Origin: Enterobacteriaceae bacterium | Lineage (GTDB): Bacteria > Pseudomonadota > Gammaproteobacteria > Enterobacterales > Enterobacteriaceae | Length of the DNA stretch: 64,000 nt | Direction: 5' to 3' | NCBI GenBank assembly: GCA_902363335.1 | Contig: CABIZV010000002.1 | Span: forward strand, 434,001 to 498,000 | Shown: positions 16,957 through 25,582 of the stretch, one piece after another | Layout of the letters: every line of letters starts with the position of its first letter | How positions within the stretch are numbered: position 1 is the first letter of the stretch | Notes under the pieces: model-generated | The model's database searches: none | Told to the model about the DNA's origin: nothing | The model's input: the letters and a program-made list of their open reading frames with translations, nothing else | Program-made: the position numbers and the translations under genes

Positions 16957-17882
16957 AGGTTGTCCGTGCCGGAATGTATACCTCGGTACAAGATAGCGGG
17001 CGCGACGGATTACGTCAGTCCGGGATTAGCCGCTGCGGAGCGATGGATAAACCTGCGCTGGTGACCGCCAACCTGCTGGTGGGAAACGAGGCCAATGCGG
17101 CTGCGCTTGAAATTACGCTGGGGCTGGCGACATTCGAATTTTCCCGCGATGGCTGGTTTGCCCTGACCGGAGCTGGCTGTGAAGCCACGCTTGACGGTGA
17201 GGCTGTATGGAGCGGCTGGCGACACTTTGCCAAAGCGGGCCAGACGTTGACGCTTAACCGTCCACAGCATGGGATCCGTAGCTATCTGGCGCTGGCGGGC
17301 GGCATTGATGTTCCGTTGATAATGGGTTCGCGCAGTACCGATTTAAACGTGGGGATTGGCGGGCTTAGCGGGCGGCGTTTACAAGATGGCGACGTGCTGC
17401 CGCTGGGTAAGCCGTTACGCACATTCAAGGCGCCGCGCGGCGTCAAACCGCTGATGGCGAGCAATCGCATCCGCGCGTTACCGGGGCCGGAATATCACGA
17501 ATTTGACGAGGTATCGCAGGAATCACTCTGGCGTTCGCCGTGGTATCTCAGCCCGCAGAGCAACCGCATGGGCTATCGTCTGAGCGGTCAGCCGCTCAAG
17601 CGCGCTGCCGGTCGTGAACTGCTTTCCCACGGGCTGGTGCCCGGCGTGGTGCAGGTGCCTCATAACGGTCAGCCTATTGTGCTGATGAATGATGCCCAGA
17701 CGACCGGTGGTTATCCACGCATTGCCTGCATCATCGAAGCCGATATGTTCCAGCTGGCGCAAATTCCGCTGGGGCAACCTATTCACTTTGTGCGCTGTAG
17801 TCTGGAAGAGGCGCTTAAAGCGCGTCACGACCAGCATCGTTATCTCGAACAGCTTGCGTGGCGGCTTGGCGATGATGATTGA
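16950..17882 (+). CDS. pxpC: 5-oxoprolinase subunit PxpC
   Basis: A 310-residue KipA/allophanate hydrolase subunit 2 family protein (formerly YbgK). Visible blocks are TSVQDSGRDGLRQSGISRCGAMD near the N-terminus and QTTGGYPRIACIIEADMFQLAQ near the C-terminus. It probably handles the ATP-dependent step together with PxpB. It overlaps pxpB by seven bases and pxpA by eleven, so the three are translationally coupled. Confidence 0.95.
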   Translation: MLKVVRAGMYTSVQDSGRDGLRQSGISRCGAMDKPALVTANLLVGNEANAAALEITLGLATFEFSRDGWFALTGAGCEATLDGEAVWSGWRHFAKAGQTLTLNRPQHGIRSYLALAGGIDVPLIMGSRSTDLNVGIGGLSGRRLQDGDVLPLGKPLRTFKAPRGVKPLMASNRIRALPGPEYHEFDEVSQESLWRSPWYLSPQSNRMGYRLSGQPLKRAAGRELLSHGLVPGVVQVPHNGQPIVLMNDAQTTGGYPRIACIIEADMFQLAQIPLGQPIHFVRCSLEEALKARHDQHRYLEQLAWRLGDDD

Positions 17883-18606
17883 TCTGAACGCTGACGTCGG
17901 CGAGGGCTGCGAAAGCGATGCCGAGCTGTTGACGTTGGTGTCCTCGGCCAATATCGCCTGCGGTTTTCATGCGGGCGATGCGCAAACCATGCTCACCTGC
18001 GTGCGCGACGCACTGAAAAACGGTGTAGCCATTGGCGCGCACCCCAGTTTTCCCGACCGGGAGAACTTTGGCCGCACGGCGATGCAGCTGCCGCCGGAAA
18101 GCGTTTATGCCCAGACCTTGTATCAAATTGGCGCGTTGGCGGCCGTGGTGAAGGCCGAAGGCGGTGCGCTGCGGCATGTGAAGCCGCACGGCATGTTATA
18201 CAACCAGGCAGCGCAGGACGGTGCGCTTGCCGACGCCATCGCCAAAGCGGTGCATGCCTTTGACCCCACGCTGATTCTGGTCGGGTTAGCGGGCAGCGAG
18301 CTTATCCGTGCGGCGGTACGCTATCATTTATCCACGCGCGAGGAAGTGTTCGCCGACCGCGGATATCGCGCCGATGGTTCTCTGGTGCCGCGTAGCCTGC
18401 CGGGGGCGCTGATTGAAAACCAATCCCAGGCGCTGGCGCAAACGCTGGAGATGGTGCAGCGCGCAAGAGTGCAAAGTATTGATGGCCAGTGGGCGCAGGT
18501 CAATGCGCAGACCGTTTGCCTGCATGGTGACGGCGAACATGCGCTGGCGTTTGCTCGCCGATTGCGCACCGCCTTTGAAGGGCTCAAGATAGCGGTTTGC
18601 GCCTGA
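17872..18606 (+). CDS. pxpA: 5-oxoprolinase subunit PxpA
   Basis: A 244-residue LamB/YcsF family protein (formerly YbgL), same length as in E. coli. IDLNADVGEGCESDAE at the N-terminus, FHAGDAQTM and RHVKPHGMLYN mark the active-site face. Start at ATG 17872 gives the MMIDLNAD N-terminus; ATG 17875 is an equal alternative. It is the last gene of pxpBCA, followed by nei after 28 bases. Confidence 0.95.
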   Translation: MMIDLNADVGEGCESDAELLTLVSSANIACGFHAGDAQTMLTCVRDALKNGVAIGAHPSFPDRENFGRTAMQLPPESVYAQTLYQIGALAAVVKAEGGALRHVKPHGMLYNQAAQDGALADAIAKAVHAFDPTLILVGLAGSELIRAAVRYHLSTREEVFADRGYRADGSLVPRSLPGALIENQSQALAQTLEMVQRARVQSIDGQWAQVNAQTVCLHGDGEHALAFARRLRTAFEGLKIAVCA

Positions 18607-18634
18607 ACGCTTTTATTAAGTTAAGGATATTACC

Positions 18635-19426
18635 ATGCCTGAAGGCCCAGAGATTCGCCGTGCGGCGGATAGCCTGGAAGCGGCTATTAAAGGCAAACCG
18701 TTGACCGATGTCTGGTTTGCCTTTCCTGAATTAACTCCCTATATCGCCACGCTCATCGGCCAGCATGTTACCCACGTGGAAACGCGCGGTAAGGCGTTGT
18801 TGACCCATTTTTCCGGCGGATTAACCCTCTACAGCCATAATCAGCTTTATGGCGTGTGGCGCGTGGTGAATACCGGTCAGACGCCGGAGACCACGCGCGT
18901 GCTGCGCGTGAAATTGCAAACGGCCGATAAAACCATTTTGCTGTATAGCGCCTCGGACATCGAAATGCTGACGCCGGAAATGCTTAAACAGCACCCGTTT
19001 TTACTGCGCGTCGGGCCGGATGTGCTTGATATGACGCTCACGCCTGAGGCGGTGAAAGACCGGTTATTGTCAGCGAAGTTTCGCAATCGGCAGTTCTCCG
19101 GGCTGCTGCTGGATCAGGCGTTTCTTGCGGGATTGGGAAACTATCTGCGCGTTGAGATCCTGTGGCAGGTGGGGCTTACCGGCAATCATAAGGCCTCGCA
19201 GCTTAACGACGAGCAGTTGGATGAGCTTGCGCATGCGCTGCTGGATATTCCTCGGCTCTCCTACAACACGCGCGGCAAGGTGGATGATAACAAGCACCAC
19301 GGCGCGCTGTTCCGCTTTAAGGTATTCCATCGTGAGGGGGAAGCCTGCGAGCGCTGCGGGGGGATTATTCAGAGAACGATGCTGTCGTCGAGACCGTTTT
19401 ATTGGTGTCCGGGGTGTCAGCGTTGA
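18635..19426 (+). CDS. nei: Endonuclease VIII (DNA glycosylase/AP lyase)
   Basis: A 263-residue Fpg/Nei protein. The N-terminal MPEGPEI supplies the catalytic Pro1 (after Met removal) and Glu2. The H2TH region and the C-terminal zinc finger (CERCGG...FYWCPGCQR) are intact. It removes oxidised pyrimidines such as thymine glycol and cleaves the abasic site. ATG follows AAGGAT. The gene ends only a few bases before a repeat array. Confidence 0.96.
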   Translation: MPEGPEIRRAADSLEAAIKGKPLTDVWFAFPELTPYIATLIGQHVTHVETRGKALLTHFSGGLTLYSHNQLYGVWRVVNTGQTPETTRVLRVKLQTADKTILLYSASDIEMLTPEMLKQHPFLLRVGPDVLDMTLTPEAVKDRLLSAKFRNRQFSGLLLDQAFLAGLGNYLRVEILWQVGLTGNHKASQLNDEQLDELAHALLDIPRLSYNTRGKVDDNKHHGALFRFKVFHREGEACERCGGIIQRTMLSSRPFYWCPGCQR

Positions 19427-19430
19427 GTGT

Positions 19431-20030
19431 GGTTTTCCCGGCGGCGCTGCGCTTGGCCGGGCTACAAAGGTGCATGGATGTTGGCCGGGGGAGAGCCCGG
19501 GGGCAGCGTTGAGCGCGGTTTTCCCGGCGGCGCTGCGCTTGTCCGGGCTACAAAGGTGCATGGACGTTTGCCGGGGGGAGAGTCCGGGTGTCAGCGTTGA
19601 GTGTGGTTTTCCCGGCGGCGCTGCGCTTGGCCGGGCTACAAAGGTGCATGGACGTTGGCCGGGGGAGAGCCCGGGGGCAGCGTTAAGTGTGGTTTTCCCG
19701 GCGGCGCTGCGCTTGGCCGGGCTACAAAGGTGCATGGACGTTGGCCGGGGGAGAGTCCGGGTGTCAGCGTTGAGTGTGGTTTTCCCGGCGGCGCTGCGCT
19801 TGGCCGGGCTACAAAGGTGCATGGACGTTGGCCGGGGGAGAGCCCGGGGGCAGCGTTGAGTGTGGTTTTCCCGGCGGCGCTGCGCTTGGCCGGGCTACAA
19901 AGGTGCATGGACGTTGGCCGGCGGAGAGCCCGGGGGCAGCGTTGAGCGCGGTTTTCCCGGCGGCGCTGCGCTTGGCCGGGCTACAAATGTGCATGGATGT
20001 AGCCCGGGCGAGCGTAAGCGACCCCGGGAC
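19431..20030. repeat. Seven-copy tandem array of an about 86-bp REP-containing unit
   Basis: Units begin with GGTTTTCCCGGCGGCGCTGC at 19431, 19517, 19605, 19691, 19778, 19864 and 19950, so the period is 86-88 bases. Each has a CCCGGC...GCCGGG palindrome, then CTACAAAGGTGCATGGACGTTG and a GC-rich GGGGGAGAGCCCGGGGG part. Variation between units is a few bases; AGTCCGGGTGT and AGCCCGGGGGC types are mixed. The seventh unit changes after GATGTAGCCCGGGCGAG. Units are contiguous with no unique spacers, so it is not CRISPR. Open frames across it are repeat artefacts. Confidence 0.93.
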
Positions 20031-20032
20031 AT

Positions 20033-20060
20033 AAAAAAAGCGCCCGCAGGCGCTTTTTTT
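20033..20060 (-). terminator. Rho-independent terminator of gltA
   Basis: GCGCC/GGCGC stem flanked by A and T runs (AAAAAAAGCGCCCGCAGG then CGCTTTTTTT). It can work in either direction and lies 14 bases past the gltA stop. Confidence 0.85.
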
Positions 20061-20074
20061 ACACAGACCGTCGA

Positions 20075-21358
20075 TTACTTCTTGAGGTCTGATTTGAAAT
20101 CACGCTGCTCGTAGCCGGTGTACAGCTGGCGAGGACGCGCAATCTTCATGCCGTCGGTATGCATTTCGTTCCAGTGTGCAATCCAGCCAATCGTACGCGC
20201 CATCGCGAAGATAACGGTAAACATGGTAGACGGAATGCCCATCGCTTTGAGGATGATGCCGGAGTAGAAATCGACGTTCGGATACAGTTTTTTCTCGATG
20301 AAGTACGGGTCGTTCAGCGCAATGTGCTCAAGCTCCATGGCCACTTCCAGCAGATCGTCTTTGGTGCCCAGTTCTTTCAACACTTCATGACAGGTTTCAC
20401 GCATCACGGTGGCACGCGGATCGTAGTTCTTATAAACGCGGTGACCGAAGCCCATCAGGCGGAAGGAGTCATTCTTATCTTTCGCACGACGCACGAACTC
20501 AGGAATATGCTCAACGGAGCTAATCTCTTCGAGCATTTTCAGAGCCGCTTCGTTAGCGCCACCGTGTGCTGGCCCCCACAGAGAGGCGATGCCCGCAGCG
20601 ATACAGGCGAACGGGTTAGCGCCGCTTGAGCCAGCGGTACGCACGGTAGAGGTTGAGGCGTTCTGTTCGTGGTCAGCATGCAGGATCAAAATACGATCCA
20701 TCGCGCGTTCCAGTACCGGATTCACTTCATAGTCTTCACACGGCGTGGCGAACATCATGCGCAGGAAATTGCCGGCGTAGGAGAGGTCATTACGCGGATA
20801 AACGAACGGCTGACCAATCGAGTATTTGTAACACATCGCCGCCATGGTTGGCATTTTGGACAGCAGGCGGAAGGCGGCAATTTCACGATGGCGTGGGTTA
20901 TTCACATCCAGTGAGTCGTGATAGAACGCGGCCAGCGCACCGGTGATCCCGCACATCACCGCCATTGGGTGAGAGTCGCGACGGAACGCGTGGAACAAAC
21001 GGGTGATCTGCTCGTGGATCATGGTATGGCGAGTGACGGTGGTGGTGAATTCGGTAAATTCAGCCTGAGTTGGTTTTTCACCGTACAGCAGGATGTAGCA
21101 CACTTCGAGGTAGTTAGACTCGGTGGCTAACTGGTCGATTGGGAAGCCACGGTGCAGCAGGATCCCTTCATCACCATCAATAAAAGTAATTTTAGATTCG
21201 CAAGATGCGGTTGAGGTAAAACCAGGGTCAAAGGTAAAAATGCCTTTCGAACCAAGACTACGGATATCAATAACATCCTGACCGAGCGTACCTTTTAGCA
21301 CATCAAGTTCAATAGCATTCTCACCGGTTACAGTGATTTTTGCCTTTGTATCAGCCAT
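20075..21358 (-). CDS. gltA: Type II citrate synthase
   Basis: A 427-residue hexameric citrate synthase, same length as E. coli GltA. It condenses acetyl-CoA and oxaloacetate in the first TCA step. The active-site segments WGPAHGGANEAAL, GFGHRVYKNYDPR and the C-terminal GWIAHWNEM are intact, and the N-terminal NADH-binding domain of the type II form is present. It is transcribed away from sdhCDAB, sharing a 651-base regulatory region, as in E. coli. Confidence 0.97.
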   Translation of the reverse strand: MADTKAKITVTGENAIELDVLKGTLGQDVIDIRSLGSKGIFTFDPGFTSTASCESKITFIDGDEGILLHRGFPIDQLATESNYLEVCYILLYGEKPTQAEFTEFTTTVTRHTMIHEQITRLFHAFRRDSHPMAVMCGITGALAAFYHDSLDVNNPRHREIAAFRLLSKMPTMAAMCYKYSIGQPFVYPRNDLSYAGNFLRMMFATPCEDYEVNPVLERAMDRILILHADHEQNASTSTVRTAGSSGANPFACIAAGIASLWGPAHGGANEAALKMLEEISSVEHIPEFVRRAKDKNDSFRLMGFGHRVYKNYDPRATVMRETCHEVLKELGTKDDLLEVAMELEHIALNDPYFIEKKLYPNVDFYSGIILKAMGIPSTMFTVIFAMARTIGWIAHWNEMHTDGMKIARPRQLYTGYEQRDFKSDLKK

Positions 21359-22009
21359 TTACGGTCTCCTTAGCGCCTTTTTGCTTAAGACTGCTGGATG
21401 CCGGATTTGCAATTCAAAACATATTTCGACGTTGCCTGTTTGTTATTTGGCTCACGACTCTGTTGAAGTAATAAAGCAAGGGTACAGAGCAAGGGCGCTT
21501 GACGGTACACGTCTAATCTACACTGAAACAACAGCAAATCAGGGTCTTAGCAATCCGATGATTCAAACCTGAACAACACTAATAACTGTCCTGATAGGTT
21601 AGGTCAACTCCATCACACTGTTACATAACTTATTATCAGGTGAAAGAGTGACCCCATAACTTTTGAGCATTATATGCCTTATCAGGTAATGGTTGTAACA
21701 ATAATGTTTAATATTTGTCAAATCACGTGGTTAATTTTTAAATAATTGTTTTAATCGTGAGCATGATCACTGTTCTGCATAAAACCGGACAAACTATATG
21801 TAGGTTAATTGTAATGATTTTGTGAACGGCCTATACTGCCGCCAGGTCTCCGGAATACCCTGCAATCCCGAGCCACCCAGCGTTGCAACGTGTCGATTTA
21901 GCATCTGTGAGCAGATTTAACCATGACGCGAAGTTATAGAAAGGACGCTGCTTGACCCGCCTGCGGACCGGAGGAAGGAAATAATAAGAACAGCATGTGG
22001 GCGTTATTC
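21359..22009. promoter_or_regulatory. Divergent gltA/sdhC control region
   Basis: This AT-rich 651-base region must hold the gltA and sdhC promoters and long leaders. At 21756-21771 CGTGAGCATGATCACT resembles a CRP site. By homology the region is also expected to bind ArcA; I could not assign a single ArcA box by eye. GGAGGAAGGAA at 21970-21980 lies about 30 bases upstream of the sdhC start. Confidence 0.6.
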
Positions 22010-22399
22010 ATGATAAGAAATGTGAAAAAACAAAGACCTGTCAATCTGGATTTGACAACAATCCGGTTCCCTATCACAGCGATAGCGTCCATTCTCCATC
22101 GCGTATCCGGTGTGATTACGTTTGTGGCGGTCGGTATTTTGCTGTGGCTGCTGGGCACCAGTCTCTCCTCCCCGGAAGGCTTCCTGACTGCTTCTTCCAT
22201 CATGGGCGGCTTCTTCGCCAAATTCATTATGTGGGGCATCCTGACTGCGCTGGCGTATCACGCGGTGGTGGGTATTCGTCACGTGTTAATGGATTTTGGT
22301 TACATCGAAGAAACGCTGGAAGCCGGTAAGCGCTCCGCGATGATCTCTTTTGTTATTACTGTCGTGCTTTCAATTCTTGCAGGAGTCCTCGTATGGTAA
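22010..22399 (+). CDS. sdhC: Succinate dehydrogenase cytochrome b556 subunit
   Basis: A 129-residue three-helix membrane anchor of complex II. MIRNVKKQRPVNLDL and the Ser/Arg quinone-site segment SILHRVSG match E. coli, and the axial heme His lies in ALAYHAVVGIRH. ATG 22010 gives the family length; an in-frame ATG five codons earlier (21995) is less likely. It overlaps sdhD by seven bases. Confidence 0.96.
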   Translation: MIRNVKKQRPVNLDLTTIRFPITAIASILHRVSGVITFVAVGILLWLLGTSLSSPEGFLTASSIMGGFFAKFIMWGILTALAYHAVVGIRHVLMDFGYIEETLEAGKRSAMISFVITVVLSILAGVLVW

Positions 22400-22740
22400 G
22401 CAACGCCTCAGCATTAGGACGCAACGGCGTACATGACTTCATCCTGGTCCGCGCCACTGCCATTGTCCTCACGCTCTACATTATCTATATGGTTGGCTTC
22501 TTCGCGGTAACGGGTGACGTCACGTGGGAAGTCTGGAGTGGTTTCTTCGCCTCTGCGTTCACCAAAGTGTTCACCTTGCTGGCTCTGTTCTCAATCTTGA
22601 TTCATGCCTGGATTGGCATGTGGCAGGTGTTAACCGACTACGTTAAACCGCTGGCCTTGCGCCTGACGCTGCAACTGCTGATTGTTGTTGCATTGCTGGT
22701 TTACGTTATCTATGGATTTGTTGTGGTGTGGGGTGTGTGA
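22393..22740 (+). CDS. sdhD: Succinate dehydrogenase membrane anchor subunit SdhD
   Basis: A 115-residue protein with three membrane helices, same length as E. coli SdhD. The second heme b ligand is the His of SILIHAWIGMWQV, and the Tyr/Asp quinone-site pair follows in VLTDYVKP. Its stop overlaps the sdhA start by one base (TGATG). In E. coli the sdhCDAB message is repressed by RyhB at sdhD; I did not verify the site. Confidence 0.96.
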   Translation: MVSNASALGRNGVHDFILVRATAIVLTLYIIYMVGFFAVTGDVTWEVWSGFFASAFTKVFTLLALFSILIHAWIGMWQVLTDYVKPLALRLTLQLLIVVALLVYVIYGFVVVWGV

Positions 22741-24506
22741 TGAAACTGCCAGTCAGAGAATTTGATGCTGTTGTGATTGGGGCCGGTGGCGCAGGTATGC
22801 GCGCGGCGCTGCAAATTTCCCAGAGCGGACAAACCTGTGCGCTACTGTCTAAAGTCTTCCCGACCCGTTCCCATACCGTTTCAGCGCAAGGTGGTATCAC
22901 CGTGGCGCTCGGTAATACCCATGAAGATAACTGGGAATGGCACATGTACGACACCGTAAAAGGGTCGGACTACATCGGTGACCAGGACGCGATTGAATAT
23001 ATGTGTAAAACCGGCCCGGAAGCGATTCTGGAGCTGGATCATATGGGTCTACCGTTCTCCCGTCTTGATGACGGTACTATCTATCAACGTCCGTTTGGCG
23101 GCCAGTCGAAAAACTTCGGCGGCGAGCAGGCGGCACGTACCGCAGCGGCGGCTGACCGTACCGGTCACGCGCTTTTGCACACGCTGTATCAGCAAAACCT
23201 GAAAAACCACACCACTATCTTTTCTGAGTGGTACGCGCTGGATCTGGTGAAGAACGCCGATGGCGCGGTGGTCGGTTGTACCGCCCTGTGTATCGAAACC
23301 GGTGAAGTGGTCTACTTCAAAGCCCGCGCTACCGTGCTGGCAACCGGCGGCGCAGGCCGTATTTACCAGTCTACGACGAACGCGCATATCAACACCGGTG
23401 ACGGCGTGGGTATGGCTATCCGTGCCGGTGTGCCGGTGCAGGATATGGAAATGTGGCAGTTCCACCCGACCGGTATCGCCGGGGCAGGGGTTCTGGTCAC
23501 CGAAGGCTGCCGTGGTGAAGGCGGTTATCTGCTGAACAAACACGGCGAACGCTTTATGGAGCGTTATGCGCCGAACGCGAAAGACCTGGCGGGTCGTGAC
23601 GTGGTGGCGCGTTCCATCATGATCGAAATCCGTGAAGGTCGCGGCTGCGACGGCCCGTGGGGTCCGCACGCGAAGCTGAAACTTGACCACCTGGGTAAAG
23701 AGGTTCTGGAATCCCGTCTGCCGGGTATCCTGGAACTCTCCCGTACCTTTGCTCACGTTGACCCGGTTAAAGAGCCGATTCCGGTCATCCCAACCTGCCA
23801 CTACATGATGGGCGGTATTCCGACCAAAGTAAGCGGCCAGGCGCTGACCGTGAACGAGCAGGGTGAAGATGTGGTGATTCCTGGCCTGTTTGCCGTCGGT
23901 GAAATCGCCTGCGTATCGGTGCACGGCGCTAACCGTCTGGGCGGTAACTCGCTGCTTGACCTGGTGGTGTTCGGTCGCGCGGTCGGTCTGCATCTGCAAG
24001 AGTCTATCGCTGAACAGGGCGATCTGCGCGAAGCAACCGAAGAAGAAATCGACGCTTCTCTGGAACGTCTGAACCGCTGGAACGGTAATCGTAACGGCGA
24101 AGATCCGGTCGAAATCCGTAAAGCACTGCAAGAATGTATGCAGCATAACTTCTCGGTATTCCGCGAAGGGGATGCGATGGCGAAAGGTCTTGAGCAACTG
24201 AAAGCGATTCGCGAGCGCCTGAAAAACGCCCGTCTGGATGACACTTCCAGCGAGTTCAACACCCAGCGCGTTGAGTGCCTGGAGCTGGATAACCTGATGG
24301 AAACCGCTTACGCCACCGCGGTGTCGGCGAACTTCCGTACTGAAAGCCGTGGCGCGCATAGCCGCTTCGACTTCCCGGATCGTGATGATGAAAACTGGCT
24401 GTGCCATTCCCTGTATCTGCCAGAGTCGGAAACTATGACGCGTCGTAACGTCAATATGGAACCGAAACTGCGTCCGGCATTCCCGCCGAAGATTCGTACT
24501 TACTAA
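22740..24506 (+). CDS. sdhA: Succinate dehydrogenase flavoprotein subunit
   Basis: A 588-residue flavoprotein that oxidises succinate to fumarate. The FAD dinucleotide motif GAGGAGMRAAL is near residue 15, and SHTVSAQGG contains the His that bonds FAD covalently. The catalytic Arg lies in TEGCRGEGGYL, with RLGGNSLLDLVVFGR near 400. I chose ATG 22740 (MKLPVREFD) from the family length; an upstream GTG at 22728 is in frame but inside sdhD. Confidence 0.97.
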   Translation: MKLPVREFDAVVIGAGGAGMRAALQISQSGQTCALLSKVFPTRSHTVSAQGGITVALGNTHEDNWEWHMYDTVKGSDYIGDQDAIEYMCKTGPEAILELDHMGLPFSRLDDGTIYQRPFGGQSKNFGGEQAARTAAAADRTGHALLHTLYQQNLKNHTTIFSEWYALDLVKNADGAVVGCTALCIETGEVVYFKARATVLATGGAGRIYQSTTNAHINTGDGVGMAIRAGVPVQDMEMWQFHPTGIAGAGVLVTEGCRGEGGYLLNKHGERFMERYAPNAKDLAGRDVVARSIMIEIREGRGCDGPWGPHAKLKLDHLGKEVLESRLPGILELSRTFAHVDPVKEPIPVIPTCHYMMGGIPTKVSGQALTVNEQGEDVVIPGLFAVGEIACVSVHGANRLGGNSLLDLVVFGRAVGLHLQESIAEQGDLREATEEEIDASLERLNRWNGNRNGEDPVEIRKALQECMQHNFSVFREGDAMAKGLEQLKAIRERLKNARLDDTSSEFNTQRVECLELDNLMETAYATAVSANFRTESRGAHSRFDFPDRDDENWLCHSLYLPESETMTRRNVNMEPKLRPAFPPKIRTY

Positions 24507-24521
24507 TGCGGAGACAGGACA

Positions 24522-25238
24522 ATGAAACTCGAATTCTCAGTTTATCGTTATAACCCGGACGTAGACGATGCTCCGCGCATGCAGGATTACACCCTGGAAG
24601 CGGAAGAAGGTCGTGACATGATGCTGCTTGATGCGCTGATGCAGCTCAAAGAGAAAGACCCGTCGCTGTCGTTCCGTCGCTCTTGCCGTGAAGGGGTTTG
24701 TGGCTCCGACGGCCTGAACATGAACGGCAAAAATGGCCTTGCCTGTATCACACCAATCTCGGCATTAAATCAGCCGGGCAAGAAAATTGTTATCCGTCCA
24801 CTGCCCGGTTTGCCGGTTATCCGCGATTTGGTGGTAGACATGGGGCAATTCTATGCACAATATGAGAAGATTAAGCCTTACTTATTGAATAATGGGCAAA
24901 ATCCTCCGGCTCGTGAGCATCTGCAGATGCCAGAGCAGCGTGAGAAGCTCGATGGTTTGTACGAGTGTATTCTCTGCGCATGTTGCTCGACGTCTTGCCC
25001 GTCGTTCTGGTGGAACCCGGATAAGTTTATCGGCCCGGCCGGTCTGTTGGCGGCGTATCGCTTCCTGATTGACAGCCGCGATACCGAAACCGATAGCCGC
25101 CTTGAAGGATTAAGTGACGCTTTCAGCGTATTCCGCTGCCATAGCATCATGAACTGCGTCAGTGTATGTCCTAAGGGACTGAACCCGACGCGCGCCATCG
25201 GCCATATTAAGTCGATGCTGCTGCAACGTAGTGCATAA
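24522..25238 (+). CDS. sdhB: Succinate dehydrogenase iron-sulfur subunit
   Basis: A 238-residue protein. The N-terminal ferredoxin domain binds the 2Fe-2S cluster through CREGVCGSDG and a later Cys. The C-terminal domain binds 4Fe-4S and 3Fe-4S clusters through CILCACCSTSCP and CHSIMNCVSVCPKGLNP. All cysteines are present. It passes electrons from SdhA to quinone. It ends sdhCDAB, but transcription probably reads on into sucA. Confidence 0.97.
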   Translation: MKLEFSVYRYNPDVDDAPRMQDYTLEAEEGRDMMLLDALMQLKEKDPSLSFRRSCREGVCGSDGLNMNGKNGLACITPISALNQPGKKIVIRPLPGLPVIRDLVVDMGQFYAQYEKIKPYLLNNGQNPPAREHLQMPEQREKLDGLYECILCACCSTSCPSFWWNPDKFIGPAGLLAAYRFLIDSRDTETDSRLEGLSDAFSVFRCHSIMNCVSVCPKGLNPTRAIGHIKSMLLQRSA

Positions 25239-25246
25239 GTAGTGGT

Positions 25247-25327
25247 TGCCGGATGGCGACGTAAACGTCTTATCCGGCCTACAGGGCACAGCACCCGTAG
25301 GCCTGATAAGCGCAGCGCCATCAGGCA
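25247..25327. repeat. BIME (paired REP) between sdhB and sucA
   Basis: TGCCGGATGGCGACGTAAAC...TTATCCGGCCTAC followed by its inverted partner GTAGGCCTGATAAGCGCAGC...CATCAGGCA. It sits in the sdhB-sucA gap, where it can protect upstream mRNA from 3' decay. Confidence 0.85.
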
Positions 25328-25366
25328 ATACAGCAGTACAGGAAATCTCTAAAAACTGCCATATAA

Positions 25367-25436
25367 GTAGCCCGGCCGAACGTAGCGACGCCGGGGAACC
25401 CCCGGAGTCGGCGCTACCGCACCTTGTCCGGGCTAC
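25367..25436. repeat. REP-like inverted repeat of the CCCGG type
   Basis: GTAGCCCGGCCGAACGTAGC and GTCCGGGCTAC bracket an inner GGGGAACCCCC palindrome. This second element of the sdhB-sucA gap belongs to the same family as those at 13657, 50503 and 54841. The remaining 146 bases before sucA contain its presumed promoter. Confidence 0.75.
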
Positions 25437-25582
25437 CTAATCGGGATGATTAGACAGTTTTTAAAGGTTCCTTAGCGGACGCAGATGACACGACAGTCCG
25501 CAACAGGTGAACCCCGGCACGCACAGCGGTGTGCGTGGTAGTATCCACGGCGAAGTAAGCATAAAATGCTTAAGGGATCACG

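Noticed and set aside
19431..20030. Possible CRISPR array
   Set aside because: Units are contiguous 86-88 bp near-identical blocks with no unique spacers and no cas genes.
19070..20034. Several overlapping open frames on both strands (up to 250 codons) over the repeat array after nei
   Set aside because: They repeat the same peptide every 28-29 residues because the DNA unit is repeated; no start signals and no independent sequence.
23049..24407. 452-codon open frame antisense to sdhA
   Set aside because: Shadow of the strongly biased sdhA codons; no ribosome site or family.
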